Shown here: positions 42,548-50,241 of the stretch, one piece after another
Layout: each line of letters begins with the position of its first letter
How positions within the stretch are numbered: the stretch's first letter is position 1
NCBI GenBank assembly: GCA_040218145.1
Contig: JAVJQK010000007.1
Coordinates: forward strand, 186,001 to 250,000
From: Sandaracinaceae bacterium
Lineage (GTDB): Bacteria > Myxococcota_A > Polyangia > Polyangiales > Sandaracinaceae
Length of the DNA stretch: 64,000 bases
Direction of reading: 5' to 3'
The notes under the pieces: generated by a model
Seen by the model: the letters and a program-made list of their open reading frames with translations, nothing else
Database searches by the model: none
Told to the model about the DNA's origin: nothing
Made by a program: the position numbers and the translations under genes

Positions 42548-44056
42548 ATGATGACGGGCGAGGACGAGGCCGACTTCGAGGCGGCGCTGGTGGCGATGCA
42601 CGCCAGCCGGCGTCGTGCGCTCCGTCTCGGGCTCGGGCTGCTGGTGGCCACCGCGGTGGTGACGCCGGTCTGGCAGGCCCACGGCGAGCACGTGCGGCGC
42701 TATGTGCGCGGGGAGATCGACCTCGAGGGCGAGCCGCGCTTCGAGCCACCGCACGAGCCGGATCCGCGCGCCTTGGCCCAGATCGACTTCGCCGAGGTGC
42801 ACGAGCGGCTCGTGCCCGGCTGGAGCATCGCGCTGGCGCACGCGGACTCGCCCTACTGGGAGCGACAGGCGGACCGGAGCTTCGAGCGGCTCGCGGCGGA
42901 GCTGGCGCCCGATCCGAACCTGCACGCGCTGCTCACCGACGTGCACCGGCGGCTCCGCGAGGACCCGGTCGCGCACGCGCCCCGGCTCGACTACTTCCTC
43001 TGGGCCTACAACGACTACCTCGACCAGCAGCGCGTGCCCTGGCGAGTGGAGGCGTCGCTGGCGCTGGGCGGAGAGCGGCCGATCTTCCGAACGCTCAGCT
43101 ACGAGGTGCTGGCCGACGAACGGAACGCCGAAGGGCATCGCCTCCGGCTGGTGCGCCGCGCCGACCGGACGAACCTGCTCGAGGGCTGGCTCGGCAAGGC
43201 CGGCCGCGGCGACGAGGGCGCGATGGTGCTGATGCGGCGCGTGCTGCACTTCGCGGTCCGGCACGTGTGGCCCGCGCTCCACCCCGCGCTCGACGATCGC
43301 CGGCCGCCCGCGGAGCGGAGCTGGCTCGCCTACGTGCGCGAGGAGGTGCGCGCCCAGCTCGACCCGGAGACCTTCCGGCGGCTGAGCGAGACCGCAGTGG
43401 ACCAGCAGGCGCTGGTCGAGGTCGAGGCTTCGGTGGCCGCGCGCGCGGCCTGCGGCTCGCAGTTCCGGATCTACTCGCTGCCCTACAACGGCCTGAGCGA
43501 GCGCGACGTGCGGGTGCTCGAGTGGGCCGCTTACCGGAGCCAGTACCGGCCGTCGTGTCCCGAGATCACGCTCGACGAGGCGGCGCGCATCATCGGCGCG
43601 TCCGAGCGGCTCGGGCAGCTGGACGGCATGGAGCAGGCGGTCGAGGCGCTCGCGATGGTGGTCGCCCGCGCGGTCGGCGCGCACGAGCTGCGGCATGTCG
43701 CGGACGGGGAGGCGCTCGAGTGTCCCGGCTGCCCCGAGGGGCTCGAGGGGATCGCGCGGGACGAGGTCTCGGCCTACCTGAGCGCGTTCTCGACCGAAGG
43801 CATCGGCTATCTGTCTCTCTTCCAGGCCTGCGCGACCCCGCGCGGCGACGGCGTGCACGGGGCCGCGCTCGACGCGGTGATCGAGGCGGTGCTGCCGTTC
43901 GGCTGCGAGGGCCCGACCCTTCATGGGCTCTACGACGTGGCCGGGAGGCTCGAGAAGGACCTCTTCGGGCCGCGGGAGCGCGTGACGCTTCCCGCGCTCC
44001 CGCCGCGCGTGCAGCTCTTGCCCCGCCGCGCCCGCGCCAGCGCTGATCGTCCATAA
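42548..44056 (+). CDS. Membrane-anchored protein with HExxH zincin-like motif, otherwise uncharacterised
   Basis: 502 residues. One transmembrane helix (about 26-42, LGLGLLVATAVVTPVW) follows a short cytoplasmic N-terminus, so most of the protein is periplasmic. The central region is helical and has no recognised domain. Near residue 380 the sequence VGAHELRHVADGEALECPGC has an intact HExxH, and GIARDEVSAYLSAFSTEG about 26 residues later offers a Glu as a third ligand, as in gluzincins. A CPGC pair lies between the two. Peptidase activity is inference. ATG 42548 or 42551 could be the start; a TAGTCT hexamer lies about 20 bp upstream. Located between the GT39-like gene and a hybrid kinase. Confidence 0.7.
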   Translation: MMTGEDEADFEAALVAMHASRRRALRLGLGLLVATAVVTPVWQAHGEHVRRYVRGEIDLEGEPRFEPPHEPDPRALAQIDFAEVHERLVPGWSIALAHADSPYWERQADRSFERLAAELAPDPNLHALLTDVHRRLREDPVAHAPRLDYFLWAYNDYLDQQRVPWRVEASLALGGERPIFRTLSYEVLADERNAEGHRLRLVRRADRTNLLEGWLGKAGRGDEGAMVLMRRVLHFAVRHVWPALHPALDDRRPPAERSWLAYVREEVRAQLDPETFRRLSETAVDQQALVEVEASVAARAACGSQFRIYSLPYNGLSERDVRVLEWAAYRSQYRPSCPEITLDEAARIIGASERLGQLDGMEQAVEALAMVVARAVGAHELRHVADGEALECPGCPEGLEGIARDEVSAYLSAFSTEGIGYLSLFQACATPRGDGVHGAALDAVIEAVLPFGCEGPTLHGLYDVAGRLEKDLFGPRERVTLPALPPRVQLLPRRARASADRP

Positions 44057-44101
44057 ATTGGGAATGCGACGCGGGGACCGGCGACCGTACGATCCGTGGG
44101 C

Positions 44102-45730
44102 GTGCCCGAGAACGACATCAAGGCGCTCCAGCACCGCGTCGCCGCCCTCTCGCAGCGGATCCGTGAGCTCGAGTCCGCGGCCGAGGAGGCCGAGGAGACG
44201 CGGCAAGCGCTCGCGCTGAGCGAGCAGCGCTTTCGGCTGGCGTTCCAGACGAGCCCCGACGCCATCAGCCTGACGCGCGCGCAGGACGGCATGCTGGTCG
44301 ACGTGAACGGCGGCTTCACGGAGATCACCGGCTGGACCCGGGAGGAGGCCATCGGGGCGACCTCGGTGGAGATGGAGCTCTGGGTCGACGTGGAGACCCG
44401 GCGCCGCATGGCGACCGAGATCGAGGAGCGCGGCGTCGTTCGCAACCTGGAGGCGCAGTTCCGCCGGAAGGACGGCTCGATCCTCTGGGGGCTCTTCTCG
44501 GCCCGCGCGTTGATGCTGGACGGGGAGCTCCACCTGATGAGCGTCGCCCGCGACATCGACGCGTGGCGGCGCGCGGAGCGCGAGCGCGAGGAGCTGCGCG
44601 AAGCGCTGCAGGAGGCGCAGCGGCTGGAGTCCATCGCGCGGCTCGCGAGCGGGGTCGCGCACGACTTCAACAACATGCTGACCGTGATCCGCGGCTTCAC
44701 GGGGCTCCTCTCCAAGCAGCTGCGCGACGAGGCGCTGCGGGCCGAGGTGGACGAGATCGACCACGCGGCGACGCGCGCCGCGGAGCTGACGCGACAGCTG
44801 CTCGCCTTCGGCCGCCGCCAGGTGCTCCTGCCGCGCACGGTGAGCCTGAGCGACCTGGTGCGCCGCATGCGCAAGATGCTCCGTCGGTTGCTGCCGGCCT
44901 CGATCGCCATCGAGGTCGACCTCGCGGAGGACGACTGCCCGGTGCACGCCGACCCGGGGCAGCTCGAGCAGGTCATCGCCAACCTGGCCGTCAACGCGCG
45001 CGACGCGATGCCGGCCGGCGGCACGCTGACGCTGGCGGTGCGCGGGGCCTCGCGCGACGAGCGGGACTGGGTGATCGTCGAGGTGCGCGACGACGGCGTG
45101 GGCATGGACGACGAGACCCTCGCCCGCATCTTCGAGCCGTTCTTCACGACCAAGAGCCCCGATCGCGGCACGGGGCTCGGGCTCAGCTCGGTGGACGGCG
45201 TGGTCCACCAGAGCGGCGGCTTCATGGAGGTCGACAGCGCGCCGCACCAGGGCTCCTCCTTCCGGATCTGGCTGCCTCGCGCGACCGGCGCGCTGGACGA
45301 AGACACCCAGCGTCAGTCGCAGATCCCGGCCGTGGGCGGCGGCGAGCATCTGCTGGTGGTCGAGGACGAGCCGTCGCTCCGGCGGGTGCTCGACCGAACG
45401 CTCGCCGGGCTCGGCTACCGCGTCACGACGGCCTCGAGCGCGGAGGAGGCGCTGCGCCTCGCCGGTCGCATGGACGCCCCGCCGGACGCGGTGGTCACCG
45501 ACATCGTGCTGCCCGGGATGCACGGCGCGGAGCTGGCGCGCGAGCTGCGCCATCGCTGGCCTTCGCTGCGGGTGCTCTTCACCAGCGGCTACGCCGAGCA
45601 GAGCGTGCTCGCGTCGATCCCGCGCGGGCCCGGCTCGGCGTTCCTGCAGAAGGTCTTCACGCCGTCGGAGCTCCTCGCCGCGGTGCGCGCCCTGCTCGAC
45701 GCGGCGCACTCGGCCGCCCGCGCCTCCTGA
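44102..45730 (+). CDS. PAS-sensor hybrid histidine kinase with C-terminal receiver
   Basis: Soluble kinase of about 542 residues. An N-terminal coiled coil (RVAALSQRIRELESAAEEAE) leads into a PAS domain (FRLAFQTSPDAISLTRAQDG, VNGGFTEITGWTREEAIG). HisKA has GVAHDFNNMLTVIRGFTG (phospho-His before DFNN). The HATPase has NARDAMPAGGTL, VRDDGVGMDDE and RGTGLGLSSVDG. The receiver has LLVVEDEPSLRRVLDRTLA and VVTDIVLPGMHG with Lys in FLQKVFTP. GTG 44102 was chosen over GTG 44096 because a TACGAT hexamer ends 8 nt before 44102, matching other genes here; neither has a ribosome site. Convergent with the LamG-type lipoprotein gene, 3 bp between the stops. Signal unknown. Confidence 0.88.
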   Translation: MPENDIKALQHRVAALSQRIRELESAAEEAEETRQALALSEQRFRLAFQTSPDAISLTRAQDGMLVDVNGGFTEITGWTREEAIGATSVEMELWVDVETRRRMATEIEERGVVRNLEAQFRRKDGSILWGLFSARALMLDGELHLMSVARDIDAWRRAEREREELREALQEAQRLESIARLASGVAHDFNNMLTVIRGFTGLLSKQLRDEALRAEVDEIDHAATRAAELTRQLLAFGRRQVLLPRTVSLSDLVRRMRKMLRRLLPASIAIEVDLAEDDCPVHADPGQLEQVIANLAVNARDAMPAGGTLTLAVRGASRDERDWVIVEVRDDGVGMDDETLARIFEPFFTTKSPDRGTGLGLSSVDGVVHQSGGFMEVDSAPHQGSSFRIWLPRATGALDEDTQRQSQIPAVGGGEHLLVVEDEPSLRRVLDRTLAGLGYRVTTASSAEEALRLAGRMDAPPDAVVTDIVLPGMHGAELARELRHRWPSLRVLFTSGYAEQSVLASIPRGPGSAFLQKVFTPSELLAAVRALLDAAHSAARAS

Positions 45731-45733
45731 CCC

Positions 45734-46705
45734 TCAGAACGGGCCGTCGAGGATCCAGGTCGGGTCGGCGGGGTCGGCCGTGGTGCGATTGCCGAGCACC
45801 CCGATGTGGCCGCGCGCGGTGTAGTCGGTGACGAACTGCCCGCGCTCGTCCATGCGCCAGTAGGCGACGAGGCCGGGCACCGCGCCGGAGATCTGCGCGC
45901 GGAAGGACGTCGAGATGGACGCCGCCGAGCGGGCGACGCGCCACACCCTCACCTCGTCCACGTCGGCGTCGGCGAAGCCGCAGCGGAAGCCGATGTCGTT
46001 GAACGAGTCGACGAGCCCGGGGAGCAGCCCGGAGGTCGCGAAGAGCGTTCCGTCGACGTAGATCTGCCCCTCGTGCCCGCCCGACGCGGGCCGGACCACG
46101 AGGGCGAGGTGCACCCAGGTGTCGGGGCGCACGGGCGGCCCCTCGACGAAGCGATCGGTCCCGGCCAGCTCCCAGCCCATCACGTAGCGGCCGGCGCGCT
46201 GGCCGACGACGAGGTGGCGCGAGGTGGCGTCGCCCTTGCTGCAGTACTCGACGTCGGCGACCTCGCGGCTCCGCACCCAGGCCTCGTAGGTGTGGCTGAA
46301 CGACGTGTCGAAGGGCGGGGCGTCGTCCACCCGCATGAAGGTCCCCCGCGAGAAGCGGAGCGCGGGGCGCGGCGGGCCCGCGTCCTCGGGGAGGCCCGTG
46401 TCGGGCCGGGTGGGGGTGGCGTCGCGCGGCGGGACCCGCCCATCCGGGGGCGTGGCGTCGGGAGGCGTGGCGTCCGGGCGCCAGACGAACGCGTCCAGGG
46501 GCGACGGCTCCGCGTCGAACGGCGGCGGCGGCGGGTCCGCGTCGAAGGGAACCGGGATCGGCCCCCCGTCGAACGGGGTCGGCGGCGGGCCCACGTCGAA
46601 CGCAGGCGGCGGCCCGACCTCGGGCGCGGGGGAGTCGCCGAAGCGGCCGTGGCTGTCGAAGCAGGCCACGAGGAAGAGAGCAGCTACGGGGGTCCAGAGG
46701 CGCAC
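45734..46705 (-). CDS. Lipoprotein with Pro/Asp repeat linker and LamG-like domain
   Basis: 323 residues. Signal peptide with lipobox LFLVAC at residue 15, then a proline-rich linker (about 25-112) made of repeated PPPxFDxGP/PPDATPPD units, then a concanavalin/LamG-like jelly-roll domain (about 115-323): FSHTYEAWVRSREVADVE, RPDTWVHLALVVRPASG, GQIYVDGTLF, DEVRVWRVARSAASI, and GLVAYWRMDERGQ. This matches the LamG/pentraxin fold used in carbohydrate or protein binding. Outer-membrane surface display is likely. Divergent from gpsA by 79 bp. ATG 46705 is the only sensible start. Confidence 0.85.
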   Translation of the reverse strand: MRLWTPVAALFLVACFDSHGRFGDSPAPEVGPPPAFDVGPPPTPFDGGPIPVPFDADPPPPPFDAEPSPLDAFVWRPDATPPDATPPDGRVPPRDATPTRPDTGLPEDAGPPRPALRFSRGTFMRVDDAPPFDTSFSHTYEAWVRSREVADVEYCSKGDATSRHLVVGQRAGRYVMGWELAGTDRFVEGPPVRPDTWVHLALVVRPASGGHEGQIYVDGTLFATSGLLPGLVDSFNDIGFRCGFADADVDEVRVWRVARSAASISTSFRAQISGAVPGLVAYWRMDERGQFVTDYTARGHIGVLGNRTTADPADPTWILDGPF

Positions 46706-46773
46706 GGCGCCGGCACTGTAGCCGAAGGTCCGGCCCCACGCTCAGGCCCGGATCTCCGCCGAGCGAGCTGCTA

Positions 46774-46779
46774 CAGTCG
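46774..46779 (+). promoter_or_regulatory. Putative minus-10 hexamer of gpsA, near-leaderless start
   Basis: TACAGT preceded by TGC (extended minus-10 form TGnTACAGT) ends 5 nt before the gpsA ATG. It is also the right arm of a 7-bp inverted repeat ACTGTAG (46717-46723) / CTACAGT (46773-46779) across the divergent spacer. No minus-35 match was seen. Confidence 0.45.
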
Positions 46780-46784
46780 AGCCC

Positions 46785-47798
46785 ATGAGCACCGTACGAG
46801 CGGCGGTCTTGGGCGCGGGGTCCTGGGGGACCGCGCTGGCGAAGCTGCTGGCCGACAACGGCCACGACGTCCTCCTGTGGGCGAGGCGGGAGGAGCAGGC
46901 CGCCGCGCTGAACGACAAGCGCGAGAACGAGGCCTACCTGCCGGACTTCCCGCTGCCGGACAACCTCCGCGCGACGTCCTCCCTGGAGGAGGCGCTGTCG
47001 GGCGCGGAGCTGGTGCTGAGCGTGGTGCCGACGCACGGCCTCCGGCACGTGCTCGGAGAGGCGGGCAAGCTCTTCCCGGAGGGCGCGCCCATCCTGAGCT
47101 GCACCAAGGGCATCGAGAACTCGACGCTGATGCTGGTCAGCCAGATCTTCGAGGAGCACCTCCCGAAGGAGCGACACCACCTCTTGAGCTACCTCACCGG
47201 GCCGAGCTTCGCCCGCGAGGTCGCCGCCCGCATGCCCACCGCGGTCACCGTGGCGGGGCACGAGACGCGCACCACCGAGCGCGTCCAGGACCTGACCGGC
47301 AACCCGTACTTCCGCGTCTACACGACCGAGGACGTGGTCGGGGCGGAGCTGAGCGGCGCGCTGAAGAACGTCATCGCGATCGCGGCGGGCGTGTGCGACG
47401 GGCTCGGGCTCGGGCACAACAGCCGCGCAGCGCTCATCACGCGAGGGCTGGCCGAGATCGGGCGGCTCGGCGTGCACATGGGCGCGCACCCGATGACGGT
47501 CAACGGCCTCGCGGGCATGGGCGACCTCGTGCTGACCTGCACCGGGGACCTGAGCCGCAACCGCCGGGTCGGCCTCGCGCTCGGCCAGGGCAAGAGCCTC
47601 TCCGACATCCTCGGCGGCATGAAGATGGTGGCCGAGGGCGTGCGCACCACCCGCAGCGCCCACGACCTCGCCCAGCGCGAGGGGGTGGAGATGCCGATCA
47701 CCGCCGCGATGTACCGGATCATGTACGAGGACCAGGACCCGCGAGAGGCCGTCGCCGACCTCATGACGCGCCGCCTCCGCGCCGAGCGCGACGAGTAG
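46785..47798 (+). CDS. gpsA: Glycerol-3-phosphate dehydrogenase [NAD(P)+]
   Basis: 337-residue cytoplasmic enzyme that reduces dihydroxyacetone phosphate to sn-glycerol 3-phosphate for phospholipid synthesis. The N-terminal Rossmann motif GAGSWGTALAKLLADNGHD binds NAD(P)H. LSVVPTHGLRHVL, SCTKGIENSTLMLVSQI, YLTGPSFAREVA and the catalytic region SGALKNVIAIAAGVCDGLG (substrate-binding Lys) are all canonical, as is AGMGDLVLTCTGDLSRNRR. Length is normal for the family. A putative minus-10 element directly precedes the start. The two-component genes follow 27 bp downstream on the same strand but have their own hexamer. Confidence 0.97.
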   Translation: MSTVRAAVLGAGSWGTALAKLLADNGHDVLLWARREEQAAALNDKRENEAYLPDFPLPDNLRATSSLEEALSGAELVLSVVPTHGLRHVLGEAGKLFPEGAPILSCTKGIENSTLMLVSQIFEEHLPKERHHLLSYLTGPSFAREVAARMPTAVTVAGHETRTTERVQDLTGNPYFRVYTTEDVVGAELSGALKNVIAIAAGVCDGLGLGHNSRAALITRGLAEIGRLGVHMGAHPMTVNGLAGMGDLVLTCTGDLSRNRRVGLALGQGKSLSDILGGMKMVAEGVRTTRSAHDLAQREGVEMPITAAMYRIMYEDQDPREAVADLMTRRLRAERDE

Positions 47799-47810
47799 CC
47801 TCCCGCCCGC

Positions 47811-47816
47811 TATGTT
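47811..47816 (+). promoter_or_regulatory. Putative minus-10 hexamer of the sensor kinase gene
   Basis: TATGTT, 9 nt before the ATG at 47826 and 12 nt after the gpsA stop. No minus-35 match and no Shine-Dalgarno sequence are visible, so a short-leader or leaderless transcript is possible. Confidence 0.4.
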
Positions 47817-47825
47817 CAGCGGGCC

Positions 47826-49499
47826 ATGGACGGCGGCTGGCGATCACGGCTGATCTACTGGGGCGTGCTGCCCACCATCGCGGTGGCGGCCGGCGTCCTG
47901 GGTTACTACGCGTACCAGTCGGCCGCGCAGTACACGGAGCTCGGCGAGCAGTCGATCGTCCAGTCCACGGTGCTCCTCGTCGACGAGAAGGTCGACCGGG
48001 TCGAGCAGCAGATCATCCAGGCCGACAACGCCGTCTTCCACCTCGTGAACCACGACGACCTCGAGACGCTCGAGGAGCGCTGGGTGCCCCTCGCCGAGCG
48101 CATCAGCCCGAGCGTGCGCGCGGTCCTGGTCGTGGACGACGGCGGCAACGTGGTCGCGTCGGCCACGCGCGGCGGCCCGCGGGAGCGGCGCGACTTCCTG
48201 AAGGTCTTCCTCGAGCGCATCCTGCCCGACCTCGAGCTCGAGCGACGTCGCGTCGGGCAGCTTCGGCACCTCCACCGGAACTACGCCGAGCGGAGCTACC
48301 TGATCAGCTACGAGGCGGTCCGCCACCGCGGCCGGCGCTTCTACCTGGTCGCCCACCACGACACCGGCTATTTCGTGCGCCAGGTGTTCCCCTCCCTCTT
48401 CGTCACCGAGGAGGGCAGCTACAACGTCGTCGACGAGGACAACCACCGCATCTACGGGCCCAACCTCAGCCGGTCCGGCGACTACCTCGTGGGGCGACGC
48501 TTCCCCACCACGCTCTACAACTGGCGCCTCCAGGTGGCGCCCAAGCAGGCGCCGCTCCTCGCCGCGCGGCGGCGCAGCGGCTTCGTGACGGAGGTCGGGC
48601 TCATCGGCCTCTCGTTCGCGATCATCCTGCTCGGCGTGCTGTTCCTGATCTACGCCGCGACCAAGGAGAGCCGGCTCAACCAGCTCCGCACGGAGTTCGT
48701 CGCCAACGTCAGCCACGAGCTGAAGACGCCGCTCAGCGTGGTGCGCATGTTCTCGGAGATGCTCCTGACCAAGCGCGTGCGCTCCGAGGAGAAGGCGCAG
48801 CAGTACCTGGAGATCATCTGCCGCGAGTCGGAGCGGCTGAGCGCGCTCATCGAGAACGTGCTCGACTTCTCCGCCATCGAGCGAGGCAAGCAGTCTTACC
48901 AGATGCGTGAGGCCGATCTGCGGGACGTGGTGCAGCGCGCCATCGAGACCTTCCGCTACCGGCTCGAGCGCGAGGGCGTGGAGGTGTTGCTCGAGGAGCG
49001 CGGCGACGTGCCGCCGATGCGCTTCGACGAGCAGGCCATCTTGCTCGCCACCATGAACCTGCTCGACAACGCGGTGAAGTACGGCGGGAGCGAGGGGCCC
49101 ATCGAGGTCACGCTCGAGCGCGGCCGCCGCCACGTCTACGTCCGCGTGCGGGATCACGGGCCCGGCATCCCCGACGGCGAGCACCGGCGCGTCTTCGACC
49201 GCTTCTATCGTGTGCGGCGCGACGCCGACACCCGCGGCTCGGGCATCGGGCTCGCGCTGGTGCGCCGGATCGTGGACGACCACGGCGGCAAGTCGTGGGC
49301 CGAGAACCACGAGGACGGCGGCGCGGTGGTGACCTTCTCGCTGCCGATCCGCGACTGGGGCGCGGACCCGGTGGAGCCCGAGCGCGAGCCGCCGCCCCGG
49401 CCGAGCGTGGCGCCGCCGCCCGACCCGGCGGACGACGAAGACGTGGACGATTCCGACGAGGAAGGCACCGACGGCGAGGCGCCGGCGGCGGCGGAGTAG
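47826..49499 (+). CDS. Membrane sensor histidine kinase
   Basis: 557 residues. Transmembrane helix 1 (about 10-28), a roughly 225-residue periplasmic sensor region ([38 protein letters not shown]; Cache-like in pattern), transmembrane helix 2 (about 258-278), then HisKA with [19 protein letters not shown] and HATPase with [20 protein letters not shown] and [18 protein letters not shown]. There is no HAMP domain. An acidic tail ([16 protein letters not shown]) ends the protein. The cognate regulator starts 35 bp downstream, so the pair is kinase first, regulator second, unlike the commoner PhoP-PhoR order. Signal unknown. Confidence 0.93.
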   Translation: MDGGWRSRLIYWGVLPTIAVAAGVLGYYAYQSAAQYTELGEQSIVQSTVLLVDEKVDRVEQQIIQADNAVFHLVNHDDLETLEERWVPLAERISPSVRAVLVVDDGGNVVASATRGGPRERRDFLKVFLERILPDLELERRRVGQLRHLHRNYAERSYLISYEAVRHRGRRFYLVAHHDTGYFVRQVFPSLFVTEEGSYNVVDEDNHRIYGPNLSRSGDYLVGRRFPTTLYNWRLQVAPKQAPLLAARRRSGFVTEVGLIGLSFAIILLGVLFLIYAATKESRLNQLRTEFVANVSHELKTPLSVVRMFSEMLLTKRVRSEEKAQQYLEIICRESERLSALIENVLDFSAIERGKQSYQMREADLRDVVQRAIETFRYRLEREGVEVLLEERGDVPPMRFDEQAILLATMNLLDNAVKYGGSEGPIEVTLERGRRHVYVRVRDHGPGIPDGEHRRVFDRFYRVRRDADTRGSGIGLALVRRIVDDHGGKSWAENHEDGGAVVTFSLPIRDWGADPVEPEREPPPRPSVAPPPDPADDEDVDDSDEEGTDGEAPAAAE

Positions 49500-49520
49500 C
49501 CTCCGCGCCGCCGCGCTTGG

Positions 49521-49526
49521 TATCGT
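49521..49526 (+). promoter_or_regulatory. Putative minus-10 hexamer of the response regulator gene
   Basis: TATCGT, 8 nt before the ATG at 49535 and 21 nt after the kinase stop. There is no Shine-Dalgarno sequence in between, so the regulator may have its own leaderless transcript. Confidence 0.4.
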
Positions 49527-49534
49527 CCCCCCGC

Positions 49535-50227
49535 ATGGCGACGGTCGCCCCCAAGATCCTCCTCGTGGAGGACGATCCCAGCCTCGCGCTGGGCCTGTGC
49601 GACACCCTCGAATTCGAAGGTTTCGAGGTCCGTCACGCGCGCACGGGGCAAGAGGGGATCCACGCCGCGCGCAGCGATCACCCCGACTGCATCATCCTCG
49701 ACCTGATGTTGCCGGACACGAACGGCTACAAGGTCTGCGAGCAGCTCCGCCGCGACGACCCCGTGGTGCCGATCATCATGCTGACCGCGCGCAGCCAGGA
49801 GGCGGACAAGATCCGCGGCCTCGACGCGGGCGCCGACGACTACGTGACCAAGCCCTTCAGCGTGGGTGAGCTCGTGGCGCGCATCCGCGCGATCTTCCGG
49901 CGCATGAACCGCTCGACCCGGCCGGACGCACCGCTGACCATCGGCGACGCGGAGATCGACCCGACCGCGCAGACCCTGCGGCGGGGTCGGAGCGAGACGA
50001 AGCTCAGCTTCTACGAGGTCCAGCTCCTCAAGTTCCTCCACGAGCGCGCGGGCACGCCGGTCACGCGCGACGAGATCCTCGACAAGGTGTGGGGCATCGA
50101 GGCCTCCCCCAACAACCGTACGGTCGACAACTTCGTGGTCAAGCTCCGCAAGAAGCTCGAGCCCGAGCCGGAGGAGCCGAGGCACATCCTCACCGTGTAC
50201 GGCGTCGGCTACAAGCTCGTGACCTGA
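49535..50227 (+). CDS. OmpR/PhoB-family response regulator
   Basis: 230 residues. Receiver domain: [20 protein letters not shown] (acidic pocket), [16 protein letters not shown] (phospho-Asp), MLTARS and [11 protein letters not shown] (Lys). C-terminal winged-helix DNA-binding domain: [62 protein letters not shown] and [14 protein letters not shown] 49535 gives [14 protein letters not shown]; the open frame further upstream overlaps the kinase gene. Partner of the kinase just upstream. Convergent with the barrel-protein gene (14 bp apart); the stop region repeats GTGACCTGATC. Confidence 0.95.
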   Translation: MATVAPKILLVEDDPSLALGLCDTLEFEGFEVRHARTGQEGIHAARSDHPDCIILDLMLPDTNGYKVCEQLRRDDPVVPIIMLTARSQEADKIRGLDAGADDYVTKPFSVGELVARIRAIFRRMNRSTRPDAPLTIGDAEIDPTAQTLRRGRSETKLSFYEVQLLKFLHERAGTPVTRDEILDKVWGIEASPNNRTVDNFVVKLRKKLEPEPEEPRHILTVYGVGYKLVT

Positions 50228-50241
50228 TCCCCGTGACCTGA

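Noticed and set aside
39905..45709. 1934-codon minus-strand ORF spanning five genes
   Set aside because: Antisense shadow across clear plus-strand genes (flippase-like, GT39-like, HExxH protein, kinase); composition is Arg/Glu/His-rich without domains.
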